Notes: generated by a model not told the origin, from the letters alone. A DNA stretch of 64,000 nt from Magnetovibrio sp. (GCF_036568125.1 NZ_DATCTF010000010.1:620001-684000); one strand, 5' to 3'; positions 53,633 to 63,229 are shown, counted from the first letter of the stretch. Translations and numbers: made by a program.

Positions 53633-54901
53633 TTAGGCAGCGTCCGAGAGGCGCTTTTGGATCACCTGGGTGGCGACCTGATTGAAAATTTCCAGGCCTT
53701 TTTCCAGGGTCAGTTCATCAATGGTCAACGGCGGCATGATTTTCGCGACCTGATCGTTCGCCCCGGCCGTTTCCATGATCAAGCCACGCTTGAACGCCGC
53801 GGCGCAAATGTCGACGGCGAGATTGTCATCGTCGGTCACCAGGCCTTGGATCATGCCGCGTCCGCGGATCTTCAAGTTGGCTTGCGGATTGGCCCGCACG
53901 ACGTCCGACAAACGTTCGCGGATGCGGCGGCCCTTGATGGCGACGTTTTCTTCCAGCCTAGCATCGCGCCAATAGTCCAACGCTTCGGTCGCCGACACGA
54001 ACGCCAGGTTGTTGCCGCGAAATGTGCCGTTGTGTTCGCCGGGATTCCAGATGTCCAAGTCGGGACGGATCAGCACCAACGCCATCGGCAGCCCCAAGCC
54101 GCTGATGGCTTTGGACAGGCAGATCAGGTCGGGTTTGATGGCGGCCGGTTCGAAGCTGAAGAACGGACCGGTGCGCCCACAGCCCATCTGGATGTCGTCG
54201 ACGATCATCAAGATATCGTACTGGGTGCAGATGCTGCGCAGGCGGCGCAGCCATTTCCACCCAGCGACGTTGATGCCGCCTTCGCCTTGGATGGTTTCGA
54301 CAATCACAGCTGCGGGTTTGTCGATGCCGCTGCCGGAATCGCACAAGGTCTTCTCGAAGTATGCGAGCGTGTCGACATCTTGGCCCATGTAGCCGTCGAA
54401 CGGCATGGTCGAGACGTTGTTGAGTGGTATGCCCGCGCCGGCGCGTTTGGCGGCGTTGCCGGTCAGCGCCAGTGAGCCCGCCGTCATGCCGTGAAAGGCG
54501 TTGGTGAAGCTGACCACGTTGGTACGCCCGGTGACCTTGCGCGCCAATTTCAAGGCGCTTTCCACGGCGTTGGTGCCGGTGGGGCCGGGGAACTGAACCT
54601 TGTAGTCCATGCCGCGGGGTTTCAAGATTACCTCGTAAAAGGTTTCGAGGAATGTTTCCTTGGCGGCGGTGCCCATGTCGAGTCCGTGCATGATGCCGTC
54701 ATCGGCCATGTAACTCATCACCGCGTCTTTAAGTTTGGCATTGTTATGGCCGTAATTCAGGACGCCTGCGCCCGCGAAAAAATCGATGTATTTGGTGCCG
54801 TCCTGATCGACGAGATGCGCGTCCTTGGCCGTGGTGAATACGGTGGGGAAGCTGCGGATGTAACCTCGAACGTTGGATTCGTGCGTTTCAAAAGTGTTCA
54901 T
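53633..54901 (-). CDS. ectB: Diaminobutyrate-2-oxoglutarate transaminase EctB
   Basis: 422 residues, class III PLP aminotransferase. Starts [19 protein letters not shown], then [46 protein letters not shown] and the PLP lysine in [12 protein letters not shown]. Converts aspartate semialdehyde to 2,4-diaminobutyrate. ATG 54901 has AAAGGA eight bases upstream; an upstream in-frame start is not preferred. Confidence 0.97.
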   Translation of the reverse strand: MNTFETHESNVRGYIRSFPTVFTTAKDAHLVDQDGTKYIDFFAGAGVLNYGHNNAKLKDAVMSYMADDGIMHGLDMGTAAKETFLETFYEVILKPRGMDYKVQFPGPTGTNAVESALKLARKVTGRTNVVSFTNAFHGMTAGSLALTGNAAKRAGAGIPLNNVSTMPFDGYMGQDVDTLAYFEKTLCDSGSGIDKPAAVIVETIQGEGGINVAGWKWLRRLRSICTQYDILMIVDDIQMGCGRTGPFFSFEPAAIKPDLICLSKAISGLGLPMALVLIRPDLDIWNPGEHNGTFRGNNLAFVSATEALDYWRDARLEENVAIKGRRIRERLSDVVRANPQANLKIRGRGMIQGLVTDDDNLAVDICAAAFKRGLIMETAGANDQVAKIMPPLTIDELTLEKGLEIFNQVATQVIQKRLSDAA

Positions 54902-54926
54902 CGTCTTGTCCTTTCGTTCTCTGGTT

Positions 54927-55535
54927 TCAAGCAATCGAGGTGATCGGCGAGATCACGTAAAGGTCTTCGGCTTCGTGCCCTTGACCTTCTGGGAAGTCGT
55001 CCGCACCAAAACACGAACGAATGTCGAGGTGCGCATCACGGCCCTTGGCGAAGGCGGAAAACAGCGCCGCCGATGACGTGTTGGACGGCGTCACCGTGGC
55101 TTCGATGGTGCGCACGCCGGCGTTGACGTCACGCTCCACGATGCTGTCGAACATGCGCTTGGCGATGCCGAGACCGCGAAATTCGGGCAATACCGCTACC
55201 TGCCAGATGAACAGCACGTCGTTGCGCGCCGGTATGCGGTGCGCCATGACGAACCCGGCGGGTTGGCCGTAGATTTCGGCGATGGCGCAGCTGTTGGGGA
55301 AATGACGGCATGCCATCATGTAGGCGTAGGGGGAATTCAAATCCAAACCACCCGCGTCGCGGGCCAGTTCCCACATCAAGGCGCCTTCGTTGTGCGATGG
55401 GGCGCGGATGCCCACCCCGTCCGTGTCGAGGATGGCTTCTGCGGCAATGCCTTCGACCCTGCTCGGTGCAGGGGCGGCATTGCCGCTGGTAGTTGAAGGG
55501 TCGATAGATTCGTTCGATGCGATAAGGTCGGGCAT
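54927..55535 (-). CDS. ectA: Diaminobutyrate acetyltransferase EctA
   Basis: 202 residues, GNAT fold. DLNSPYAYMMACRHFPNSCAIAE and FVMAHRIPARNDVLFIWQVAV, acetyl-CoA loop PEFRGLGIAKRMFDSI, then EATVTPSNTSSAALFSAFA. Acetylates 2,4-diaminobutyrate. The N-terminal 35 residues are a Ser/Pro-rich extension. ATG 55535 has AGGA seven bases upstream. First gene of ectABC; ectD, ask_ect and ectR are not present nearby. Confidence 0.96.
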   Translation of the reverse strand: MPDLIASNESIDPSTTSGNAAPAPSRVEGIAAEAILDTDGVGIRAPSHNEGALMWELARDAGGLDLNSPYAYMMACRHFPNSCAIAEIYGQPAGFVMAHRIPARNDVLFIWQVAVLPEFRGLGIAKRMFDSIVERDVNAGVRTIEATVTPSNTSSAALFSAFAKGRDAHLDIRSCFGADDFPEGQGHEAEDLYVISPITSIA

Positions 55536-55641
55536 AGGATGTCCTATTGCTGTGTTCTGAGATGGGGATGAGCGGAAGGGCGCGTCCACGAATGCGAACG
55601 CGCATGTCAATTGCCGGCACTGAAACCAGCTGGGAAGAACC

Positions 55642-55827
55642 TTAGGTTCTAAAGGGGATCAGATGTTCCGACAGCGGCATGGAATATTTGCCGGTGAAGA
55701 TCCACGTAACCGCTACGCTTTTGCGCAGGCACGCATGCACCTCGTTGACTTTGTCGCGCAAGGTTGCGACCTCATCTTCAGCGATGAGGTTTTCGACTTG
55801 TTCGGTGCTGGGATCATTTTCAAACAT
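55642..55827 (-). CDS. Small protein of unknown function (61 aa)
   Basis: 61 residues. Acidic first half (MFENDPSTEQVENLIAED) predicted helical, and a more hydrophobic second half (VAVTWIFTGKYSMPLSEH). ATG 55827 has AGGG about nine bases upstream. The longer frame upstream is not supported. I do not recognise it. It lies in the spacer between ectA and the COG0523 gene. Confidence 0.45.
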   Translation of the reverse strand: MFENDPSTEQVENLIAEDEVATLRDKVNEVHACLRKSVAVTWIFTGKYSMPLSEHLIPFRT

Positions 55828-55910
55828 CGGGGCATACCCTACGGATTTCGTCGGGAATGTCAAATGACGCTCCCTTGACGGGCATATGACGCCCTGTCGT
55901 GGGTGCGCGA

Positions 55911-56951
55911 TCAGTCGTCTAGCAGTTGCCCCGGCATGTGCGCAGCGAAGGTGTCGCGCACCGCCTGTTCGCCCAAGCCCCGGGTGATGAACACGAGGCG
56001 AGAGCGCTTTTCGATGCCGTCCCACGACGGCAACGCGGCGGGCGGATGGAAGACGTGTTGCACGCCGTGAATCGCGACCGGGCGGTCGACGCCCTTGACG
56101 TCCAAAATGCCTTTCACGCGCAGCACGTTCGCCCCTTGGGTGGCGAGCAGCATTTCCAGCCATTCCTGAAACGCCATGAAATCGATCGGGCCGTCGGCGC
56201 GCAGAACGAAGGTGCGGATGCTTTGGTCGTGGCGGTGACCGTGGTCATGGTGGTCATGGTAGTCGTGGATGGCGGCGTCGCCCAGCCAGCGTTGCGCATG
56301 AGGCACGAAGTTTTTGTCGAACAATCCCGCATCGATCAGATCGCGCGCCGCCACCCGGCCGTGTTCGGCTTTGATCAATGGGGCGGCGGGGTTGAGGTTC
56401 TTGAGGCGGTGTTCGAGCGGTTCGAGATCGGTGGCGATGTCGCATTTGGTGATGATGATGCGATCGGCGATGGCGGCCTGTTTGACGGCTTCCGAATGTT
56501 CGTCCAAGGTCGTGAAGCCGAGCACCCCGTCCACCGTCGTCACCAATCCGTCGAGGCGAAACTGACCGGCGATGATCGGATCGCTCATCAAGGTGTGCAC
56601 GATCGGCGCAGGATCGGCGAGGCCGGTGGTTTCGATCACCAGCCGTTCGAACGCAGGCACGCGCCCGTCGGCGCGCTTGGCGATCAGGCCGCGCATGGCT
56701 TCGACCAGATCGGAACGCACAGAACAACACACGCAACCGCTTTCCAGCAGCACCGTGCTTTCGTCGATCTTTTCGACCAACAGATGATCGATGGAAACGC
56801 TGCCGAATTCGTTGATGAGAACGGCGGATTGTCCCAGGTCGGGATCGTCGAGCAGGTGATTGAGCAAGGTGGTCTTGCCGCTGCCGAGAAACCCCGTCAG
56901 CACCGTCACGGCGACTGCGGTGATGGGGCCCTCGGCTTGTGCGTCAGCCAT
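55911..56951 (-). CDS. COG0523 GTPase metallochaperone (CobW/ZigA-type)
   Basis: 346 residues. Walker A TGFLGSGKTTLLN, metal motif SGCVCCSVR (CxCC), Walker B ERLVIETTGLADP, guanine motif TKCD, and a His-rich loop (HDYHDHHDHGHRHDQ near residues 228-242). The C-terminal CobW domain follows. Members in zinc-regulated operons deliver Zn under starvation. It overlaps hisI by 8 nt in the znuA-hisI-COG0523 operon facing zur-znuCB. Confidence 0.93.
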   Translation of the reverse strand: MADAQAEGPITAVAVTVLTGFLGSGKTTLLNHLLDDPDLGQSAVLINEFGSVSIDHLLVEKIDESTVLLESGCVCCSVRSDLVEAMRGLIAKRADGRVPAFERLVIETTGLADPAPIVHTLMSDPIIAGQFRLDGLVTTVDGVLGFTTLDEHSEAVKQAAIADRIIITKCDIATDLEPLEHRLKNLNPAAPLIKAEHGRVAARDLIDAGLFDKNFVPHAQRWLGDAAIHDYHDHHDHGHRHDQSIRTFVLRADGPIDFMAFQEWLEMLLATQGANVLRVKGILDVKGVDRPVAIHGVQHVFHPPAALPSWDGIEKRSRLVFITRGLGEQAVRDTFAAHMPGQLLDD

Positions 56952-57357
56952 ACAGCTCGTCCGGAGAAATCTCGACCTCGGCGATGGTGCTCACTTCGCC
57001 GTTGCGGATCGATTTGTAAAAGCAGTTGCGTCGCCCGGTGTGGCACGCCACGCCTTTTTGATCGACCAACGCCAACACCGTGTCGCTGTCGCAGTCCCAG
57101 CGAAAATCCACCAAGCTCTGCACTTGGCCGGAGCTTTCGCCCTTGCGCCACAATTTGGCACGCGAACGCGAGAAGTAACACACCCGCCCGGTGGTCAAGG
57201 TTTCCACCACCGCGTCGCGATTCATCCACGCCATCATGAGAACTTCGCCGTCGTCGTGCTGTTGCGCAATGGCGGCGATCAAACCATCAGAGTTATAGTT
57301 CAGTTGATCCGCGACCTGGGCGGCCAGTTCGGGCGAGATGGGAAAGTCGTTGCTCAT
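56944..57357 (-). CDS. hisI: Phosphoribosyl-AMP cyclohydrolase HisI
   Basis: 137 residues. Motif VDFRWDCDSDTVLALVDQ (Mg/Asp site and first Cys), then VACHTGRRNCFYKS (the other two zinc Cys and His). All three zinc-binding Cys are present, so it is a zinc enzyme. It opens the PR-AMP ring in histidine synthesis. No other his gene is near; it lies in the putative Zur operon between znuA (11 nt) and the COG0523 gene (8-nt overlap). Confidence 0.95.
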   Translation of the reverse strand: MSNDFPISPELAAQVADQLNYNSDGLIAAIAQQHDDGEVLMMAWMNRDAVVETLTTGRVCYFSRSRAKLWRKGESSGQVQSLVDFRWDCDSDTVLALVDQKGVACHTGRRNCFYKSIRNGEVSTIAEVEISPDELYG

Positions 57358-57368
57358 GACGGGGTCCG

Positions 57369-58343
57369 TTATTGTGTCGGCGCCGGTTGCGCCGGTTGCT
57401 TGGGTGCGCGCGGTTGCAGGCATGGTTCCATGGATACGATGATGCCCTGAATGATGCGCACATATGTGGTGTCGGACAAGGACAAATGAATGCCCATGGG
57501 ATCGATTTCGCGCAACGCGATGCCGGTTTCTTGCTTCAGGCGCTCGGCCAATTTAGGCGCAAATTGCGGTTCGTGCATCAGGCATTTGACGTTTTTGCTT
57601 TTGATCAGTTCGATGATGTCTGCGACGTGCTTGGCGCCCGGTTCGCGGCCGGGTGTGGTTTGGATGTGGCCGACTTCGTTCATGCCGAATTCCAGCGCCA
57701 AGTATCCGTAGCCATCGTGCTGAACCAAGTATGGCGTGTAACGCATCTGCACCACGTAATCCATGGTCTTGCGCGACAAGATGGTGATGCGTTGGCGGGC
57801 CTTTTTGGCGTTCTTGGCGTAAGTGTCGGCATTGGGGGGATCGATCTCGCTCAACACCTCGGCGATGTAGGAGATCATCTTGCGGCCATTGCTGGGCGCC
57901 AGCCAGATGTGCGGGTCGACATTGCCGTGCGCGTGGCCATCATCGTTTTGAGCTTCTTCGTCGAAATGAATCAGACGCAGACCCGGGGTTTTCATCAGTT
58001 CGACCACACGGGCGTTGGCGGCCATCTTGTCGAGCGGGCCGATCAGCGTCGTTTCCATATCGGGGCCGATCCAAAACACCACGTCGGCTTGCTCAAGGGT
58101 GGTGGCTTGGGATGGCTTGAGCGCAAACATATGCGGCGACGCGGTCGCAGGGATCACCAGTTCCGGATCGCCCAGGCTGCCCATTACCATCTTGACCAGC
58201 GCCTGCACCGGCTTGATCGAGGTCGCAACCGTTGGCGGGGCGGCGAGCGTTGACGTCGGCGCCAATCCCAATGTCAAAATGGCTGCAATCAAAAGCGCAG
58301 GCACGGACGAGGGGAAGGGGCGGACAAAGCGCGGCTTGAACAT
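57369..58343 (-). CDS. znuA: Zinc ABC transporter substrate-binding protein ZnuA
   Basis: 324 residues. Signal peptide to about LAAPP, then TSIKPVQALVKMVM, PHMFALKPSQATTLEQADV (first His ligand), a short acidic/His loop (QNDDGHAHGNVDPHIWLAP, second ligand), VQHDGYGYLALEFG (third) and a C-terminal Pro-rich tail. Binds Zn(II) in the periplasm for ZnuBC. First gene of its operon, divergent from zur across the Zur boxes. Confidence 0.94.
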   Translation of the reverse strand: MFKPRFVRPFPSSVPALLIAAILTLGLAPTSTLAAPPTVATSIKPVQALVKMVMGSLGDPELVIPATASPHMFALKPSQATTLEQADVVFWIGPDMETTLIGPLDKMAANARVVELMKTPGLRLIHFDEEAQNDDGHAHGNVDPHIWLAPSNGRKMISYIAEVLSEIDPPNADTYAKNAKKARQRITILSRKTMDYVVQMRYTPYLVQHDGYGYLALEFGMNEVGHIQTTPGREPGAKHVADIIELIKSKNVKCLMHEPQFAPKLAERLKQETGIALREIDPMGIHLSLSDTTYVRIIQGIIVSMEPCLQPRAPKQPAQPAPTQ

Positions 58344-58390
58344 GGTTGGCGATCCTCATGTGGACGTAGTCTGAGTGGTAGGAGAAGCAA

Positions 58391-58403
58391 GTTACAATAT
58401 AAC
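58391..58403. promoter_or_regulatory. Zur box 1 (GTTACAATATAAC)
   Basis: One mismatch from the bacterial Zur consensus GTTATANTATAAC. It lies 47 bp upstream of the znuA start, in the divergent znuA/zur promoter region. Start to start, it is 35 bp from Zur box 2. Confidence 0.75.
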
Positions 58404-58425
58404 GTTTGGCGCTGAAAGGATAAAT

Positions 58426-58438
58426 GTTATAACATAAC
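58426..58438. promoter_or_regulatory. Zur box 2 (GTTATAACATAAC)
   Basis: One mismatch from GTTATANTATAAC; it overlaps a perfect 12-bp palindrome ATGTTATAACAT at 58424-58435. It lies 24 bp before the zur start, and could block transcription of zur-znuC-znuB when zinc is plentiful. Confidence 0.8.
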
Positions 58439-58461
58439 AATTGTTAAGGAGCGGACCACCC

Positions 58462-59007
58462 ATGCCCCAACCGCCAAGCAAGTCCCAAGCATCGACCACG
58501 CCGACAGCGCCCGTGAAGCCCGGCTCGTTTCCCGATGCCCATCACGATCACGCCAAATGCGTGCGTAGCGCTTTGGCGCGCGCCGAACAGATATGTGCGT
58601 CGCGCGGGGTGCGCTTGACTGACATTCGCCGCCAAGTGTTCGAACTGGTGTGGCAAAGCCACAGTCCGGTGGGGGCGTACGATGTTTTGGAACGCCTCAG
58701 TGATGGGGTGCGCAAGGCCCAGCCGCCGACCGTGTACCGGGCGCTCGACTTTCTGTTGGCCCAAGGCTTGATCCACCGCATCGAAAGTTTGAACGCCTAC
58801 ATCGGTTGTGCGGAACCCGATGTCGACCACGACGGTCAATTCTTGATTTGCCGCGATTGCGGTCGGGCGGCGGAATTGATCGACCGCACCATCGACGCCG
58901 CCATCGGCAAGGGCGCGCGGGCGGTCGGATTTAGTATCGAACACCCGACGGTTGAGCTGGAAGGCGTATGCGCGCAATGTCAAAAACTGTCACACCGCCA
59001 TGACTGA
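58462..59007 (+). CDS. zur: Zinc uptake regulator Zur (Fur family)
   Basis: 181 residues. A His/Asp-rich N-terminal extension ([11 protein letters not shown]) precedes the winged helix: [29 protein letters not shown], then [23 protein letters not shown]. The structural zinc Cys pairs are CRDC and CAQC. ATG 58462 has AAGGAG 11 nt upstream. It autoregulates through the adjacent Zur boxes. Overlaps znuC by 8 nt. Confidence 0.94.
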   Translation: MPQPPSKSQASTTPTAPVKPGSFPDAHHDHAKCVRSALARAEQICASRGVRLTDIRRQVFELVWQSHSPVGAYDVLERLSDGVRKAQPPTVYRALDFLLAQGLIHRIESLNAYIGCAEPDVDHDGQFLICRDCGRAAELIDRTIDAAIGKGARAVGFSIEHPTVELEGVCAQCQKLSHRHD

Positions 59008-59767
59008 CCCTTCCGTTTTGATCGAAGCCCGCGGTGTCGAAGTCGCCTTTGGCGGACACACGGTTTTGTCCGGTGGCGACGTCACGGTGCGCAAGGGCGA
59101 AATCGTCACGCTGATCGGTCCCAATGGCGCGGGCAAGACGACCTTGGTGCGGGTGTTGCTTGGCTTGGTTAAGCCTAGCGTCGGCAAAGTGACGCGCAAA
59201 AAGGGCTTGTCCATCGGGTATATGCCCCAGCGCGTCAGCATCGACCCGGCATTGCCGATCACGGTGAAACGGTTTTTGGATTTGGGCGCGCCGCGGGGAT
59301 TGCGCGCCGAAGATTATACAGACGTCTTGGGCGAGGTCGGCGCAGGGCATGTCATGGACCAGCCCATGCAAGGCATTTCCGGCGGCGAGATGCAGCGCGT
59401 GCTGTTGGCGCGCGCGATGCTGCGCAAGCCCGACTTGTTGGTTCTGGACGAGCCGGTTCAAGGTGTCGACCTGACCGGTCAGGCGGAACTTTACCGATTG
59501 GTGCAAAACATTCGTGAGCAGCACGGCGTCGCGGTGCTGATGGTGTCGCACGATCTGCATGTGGTGATGGCGCAGACCGATCACGTCATTTGCCTCAACC
59601 GTCATGTGTGTTGTGCCGGCCATCCCCACGCGGTCAGCCGTCATCCCGAATTCGTCGCCTTGTTCGGCGACGAGGTCGCCTCGACACTGGCGGTGTATGC
59701 CCACCATCACGACCACGAGCACGCCTTGGACGGGCATGTACATTCTGAGAGTTGCGACCATGATTGA
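59000..59767 (+). CDS. znuC: Zinc ABC transporter ATP-binding protein ZnuC
   Basis: 255 residues. Walker [15 protein letters not shown], signature [16 protein letters not shown], Walker [13 protein letters not shown], His switch SHDLH. The tail is His-rich ([22 protein letters not shown]), a possible zinc sensor or reservoir. Overlaps zur by 8 nt and znuB by 8 nt. Confidence 0.95.
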   Translation: MTDPSVLIEARGVEVAFGGHTVLSGGDVTVRKGEIVTLIGPNGAGKTTLVRVLLGLVKPSVGKVTRKKGLSIGYMPQRVSIDPALPITVKRFLDLGAPRGLRAEDYTDVLGEVGAGHVMDQPMQGISGGEMQRVLLARAMLRKPDLLVLDEPVQGVDLTGQAELYRLVQNIREQHGVAVLMVSHDLHVVMAQTDHVICLNRHVCCAGHPHAVSRHPEFVALFGDEVASTLAVYAHHHDHEHALDGHVHSESCDHD

Positions 59768-60557
59768 GCTCGACACATTTTTGGTGCGCGCCCTGTTGGC
59801 GGGGTGTGCGGTGGCGCTGGTCGCGGGACCCCTGGGCGCGTTCGTGGTGTGGCGGCGGATGGCGTATTTCGGCGGCGCGTTGTCGCACACTGCGTTGTTG
59901 GGGGTGGCGCTGGGTTTCGTCGTCGGCGTCGATCCGGTGCTGGGCGTCGGGTTCGTGGTCGTGGCGATGGCGTTGATTTTGAGCGGCTTGCAGCGGGTGC
60001 GCGGACTGTCGCTCGACACTTTGTTGGGCGTCCTCGCCCATGGGGCGTTGGCGGTCGGTCTGATCGTCGCCTCGACCTTGGACTCGGTGCGCATCGATTT
60101 GATGGGCTATTTGTTCGGCGACATTTTGGCGGTGGGCTGGTCCGACGTGGCATGGACCTGGGGCGGCATGGCGTTGATTTTCGCCGTGCTGGTCCGATTG
60201 TGGCGGCCGTTGCTCAGCGCCACGGTGCACGCCGATCTGGCCGAGGTCGAAGGCGTCAACGTGCGGCGCACGGATTTGGCGTTTATGCTGTTGCTGGCCA
60301 TCGTGGTGGCGCTGGCGATGCAGGTGGTGGGCATCTTGCTGGTGACGTCGATGCTGATCATTCCCGCGTCTGCTGTGCGCAGCCTGTCGCGCACGCCCGA
60401 GGCTATGGGCGCATTGGCGGCGGGGGCGGGGTTGATCTCCGTCGTGGTCGGCTTGTGGTCATCCTATCAATACGATCTTCCCGCCGGGCCGAGTATCGTC
60501 GCCAGCGCCTCGGCATTGTTCGTCTTGGGCCTGCTGGTCAGGTCGAAAGACGCTTGA
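59760..60557 (+). CDS. znuB: Zinc ABC transporter permease ZnuB
   Basis: 265 residues, about eight membrane helices. It has the ABC-3 permease pattern [24 protein letters not shown], then [11 protein letters not shown] and a C-terminal [17 protein letters not shown]. Ends in a 20-nt convergent overlap with metC. Confidence 0.95.
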   Translation: MIELDTFLVRALLAGCAVALVAGPLGAFVVWRRMAYFGGALSHTALLGVALGFVVGVDPVLGVGFVVVAMALILSGLQRVRGLSLDTLLGVLAHGALAVGLIVASTLDSVRIDLMGYLFGDILAVGWSDVAWTWGGMALIFAVLVRLWRPLLSATVHADLAEVEGVNVRRTDLAFMLLLAIVVALAMQVVGILLVTSMLIIPASAVRSLSRTPEAMGALAAGAGLISVVVGLWSSYQYDLPAGPSIVASASALFVLGLLVRSKDA

Positions 60558-61728
60558 GCCCCGCTTCCAGATCGGCAAGCAAGTCGTCGGGGTCTTCCAA
60601 ACCGGCATGAATGCGCAGCACCGGCTGGTTGTACGGCCAGTCGTAGGTGGTGCGCATGGTGCGCGGATCGGACGGGATGATCAGGCTTTCGAAACCGCCC
60701 CAACTGTAGCCCATGGCAAACAGTTCCATGCCGTCGAGCATACGCGCCAGATCTTGTTCCGTCGGGCCGTCCTTCAGCACCACGCCGAACAAACCCGATG
60801 ACCCGGTGAAATCGCGCTTGAAGATATCGTGGCCCGGGCAGCTGGGTAGGGCGGGGTGCAGAACGGTTTCGACTTCGGGACACGCCGCCAGCCACTCGGC
60901 CAGCTTGAGGCCGGTGCTTTCGTGACGCGGCAGCCGCGTCGCCAGGGACCGCAGTCCGCGCAGCCCCAGATAACAATCGTCCGGCGAGGTCGAATAGCCG
61001 AGCCCCACCTGGGTGATCTTGATGTGTTCGTAAAGACTGCGGTCGTTGACCGTCAACGTGCCGAGCATGGCGTCCGAATGGCCGACGATATACTTGGTCG
61101 CGGCCTGCACCGAAATGTCCACGCCGTGTTCGAACGGTTTGAAATGGTATCCGGCCGACCAGGTGTTATCCATCACCACCTTGGCACCGCCCGCGTGGGC
61201 GATGTCGGCGATCATCGGGATGTCTTGGACTTCGAAGGTGATAGAGCCTGGTGCTTCGGTGAATACGATCTTGGTGTTGTCGCGCATCAGGGATTTCAGT
61301 TCCGCCGCGCTTGCCATTGGCGGGAAATACGACACCTCGACGCCGAATTTTTTCAAGAACCCCTTACAATAGGAAATGGTCGGGAAATAGACGCTGTCGC
61401 TGACCAGGACGTGTTCGCCCGCGTGCAAGGTCGCCGCCAGCGACACAGCGATGGCCGCCATGCCGGACGGCACCGCAACGCAGTGGGCCGCGCCTTCCAG
61501 GTCGGCAACGGCCTCTTCGAAGGCGAACGTGGTCGGGGTACCGTAACGTCCGTAATAGACCCGGTCGAAGCGGTGCTTCTCCGCATCGCGCAACGCGGCG
61601 ACGGTCGGAAAGGTTACGGTCGAAGCATGATACACAGGCGGATTGACGATACCGAAATTGGCTTCGGGGTTGCGACCTGATGTCGTGAGTCGGGTGTCGC
61701 CATGCTTGTTTTTAGGTGAAATAGTCAT
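60538..61728 (-). CDS. metC: Cystathionine beta-lyase (MetC)
   Basis: 396 residues, Cys/Met-metabolism PLP enzyme. VNPPVYHASTVTFP and YYGRYGTPTTFAFEEAVADLEG at the N-terminus, then VMDNTWSAGYHFKPFEHGVDI, PLP lysine in ATKYIVGHSD and GYSWGGFESLIIP near the end, the MetC-type C-terminus. It cleaves cystathionine to homocysteine. Its upstream 370 bp shows no SAM riboswitch that I can recognise. Overlaps znuB by 20 nt tail to tail. Confidence 0.93.
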   Translation of the reverse strand: MTISPKNKHGDTRLTTSGRNPEANFGIVNPPVYHASTVTFPTVAALRDAEKHRFDRVYYGRYGTPTTFAFEEAVADLEGAAHCVAVPSGMAAIAVSLAATLHAGEHVLVSDSVYFPTISYCKGFLKKFGVEVSYFPPMASAAELKSLMRDNTKIVFTEAPGSITFEVQDIPMIADIAHAGGAKVVMDNTWSAGYHFKPFEHGVDISVQAATKYIVGHSDAMLGTLTVNDRSLYEHIKITQVGLGYSTSPDDCYLGLRGLRSLATRLPRHESTGLKLAEWLAACPEVETVLHPALPSCPGHDIFKRDFTGSSGLFGVVLKDGPTEQDLARMLDGMELFAMGYSWGGFESLIIPSDPRTMRTTYDWPYNQPVLRIHAGLEDPDDLLADLEAGLKRLST

Positions 61729-62102
61729 ACTAAAGACCGCTCTTGGGTTGTTAAAGTTGGTGCGTTTTGCGCGTCATTAAGAAATTAAAACAATCAATGA
61801 GATCAAGCAATTGTGGCTTAAACCGCACAAATATGCCAGTGCCGACCCTGGTATATGCCGATAAACATACCATCTAGTTCAAACGGTGTATCGCACTTGT
61901 GGATTGTTTCGTTACAATTCAGGCTTGAGGTGTTTGAAACAATCGTGTTACGCCTGATCCATCTGGTGCGAGACGGACTCTCATGCTGTAAGGCAAAACG
62001 GTTGGGGAACCGGAGAGTTCATCTTCAATATCATATCGTCATGTGATTCACATGTGGCGGTATCGAAAAAAAACTGAATTGGGAATTTCGGAGGAAACAA
62101 CC
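61729..62102. other. Divergent promoter region between metC and aapJ
   Basis: About 374 bp. I see no convincing gene; a 63-codon frame at 61855 looks random. The first 60 bp are AT-rich and should serve metC. A GGAGG ribosome site for aapJ lies at its right end, near 62091. Confidence 0.5.
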
Positions 62103-63116
62103 GTGAAAAAATCCATTACCGTTCTCGGCGCCGTGGCTGCAGCCATGATCGCCACGTCGGCTTCGGCTGGCACCCTTGAAGATGTTCAAAAGCGCGGCAC
62201 GCTGTCTTGCGGCGTGAGCACCGGTCTGCCGGGCTTCTCCCTGCAGGACGAAAAAGGCAACTGGACCGGTATCGACGTCGACACCTGCCGTGCCGTCGCC
62301 GCCGCCGTTTTGGGCGATGCCAAGAAAGTGCGCTTCGTTCCGCTGACCGCGAAAGAACGTTTCACCGCGCTGCAGTCGGGTGAAATCGACATGCTGTCGC
62401 GCAACACCACCTGGACCCACACCCGCGACACCTCGCTGGGTCTGAACTTCGCCGGCGTCAACTACTACGACGGTCAGGGCTTCCTGGTTCAGAAAGCTCT
62501 CGGCGTCAAAAGCGCGAAAGAACTCGACGGCGCGTCTGTCTGTATTCAGGCTGGCACCACCACTGAGCTCAACCTCGCCGACTACTTCCGCCTCAACGGC
62601 ATGAAGTACTCCGCCGTCGTGTTCGATACGTCCGACCAAACCCGCGAAGGTTTCGAATCCGCACGTTGCGACATCCTGACCTCCGACCAATCGCAGCTCT
62701 ACGCGATCCGCTCCAAAATGGCTGACCCGAACAGCGCCATGGTGCTGCCGGAAGTCATCTCCAAAGAGCCGCTCGGCCCCGTGGTCCGTCAGGGCGACGA
62801 CGCTTGGTTCAACATTGTCCGCTGGACCTTGTTTGCCCAAGTTAACGCTGAAGAAATGGGCGTGACGTCCGCCAACGCCGCTGAAATGAAGGGCGCTGCC
62901 GATCCGAACGTCAAACGTCTGCTCGGCACCGAAGGCGACGCTGGCACCAAGTTGGGCCTCACCGCCGACTGGGCTTACAACGCGATCTCTCAGGTCGGCA
63001 ACTACGCCGAAATGTTCGAGCGCAACGTTGGTCCCGCCACACCGCTGGCCATCTCCCGTGGTCTGAACGCGCTGTGGAACCAAGGCGGCCTGCAGTACGC
63101 TCCGCCGATCCGCTAA
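62103..63116 (+). CDS. aapJ: General L-amino-acid ABC transporter substrate-binding protein AapJ/BztA
   Basis: 337 residues. Signal peptide ends near ASAG (about residue 22). RGTLSCGVSTGLPGFSLQDEKG, then VDTCRAVAAAVLGDAKKV, and SVCIQAGTTTELNLADYF and the C-terminal GLNALWNQGGLQYAPPIR are typical of AapJ. The start is GTG 62103 after GGAGG. Codon use is strongly biased to C-ending codons compared with neighbours, as expected for an abundant periplasmic protein. Confidence 0.95.
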   Translation: MKKSITVLGAVAAAMIATSASAGTLEDVQKRGTLSCGVSTGLPGFSLQDEKGNWTGIDVDTCRAVAAAVLGDAKKVRFVPLTAKERFTALQSGEIDMLSRNTTWTHTRDTSLGLNFAGVNYYDGQGFLVQKALGVKSAKELDGASVCIQAGTTTELNLADYFRLNGMKYSAVVFDTSDQTREGFESARCDILTSDQSQLYAIRSKMADPNSAMVLPEVISKEPLGPVVRQGDDAWFNIVRWTLFAQVNAEEMGVTSANAAEMKGAADPNVKRLLGTEGDAGTKLGLTADWAYNAISQVGNYAEMFERNVGPATPLAISRGLNALWNQGGLQYAPPIR

Positions 63117-63130
63117 AGCATAATGGTGAT

Positions 63131-63165
63131 CCGGCCATGTTCCCTCAGGGGGCATGGCCGGTTTG
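63131..63165 (+). terminator. Hairpin after aapJ (partial terminator)
   Basis: CCGGCCATG and CATGGCCGG form a 9-bp stem with a 13-nt loop, followed by TTTGC. Located 15 nt past aapJ and 65 nt before aapQ. The weak T tract suggests partial termination, so that the binding protein is made in excess over the permease. Confidence 0.55.
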
Positions 63166-63229
63166 CTATTAACCTGAATGTTCAAGTCTCAATTTTATTG
63201 AGCGCACTGGGGACGGGAGATACGGGCAC

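Noticed and set aside
61729-61860. SAM-type riboswitch before metC
   Set aside because: I looked for the SAM-II type expected in alphaproteobacteria, but saw no pseudoknot pairing by eye. An Infernal search would settle it.
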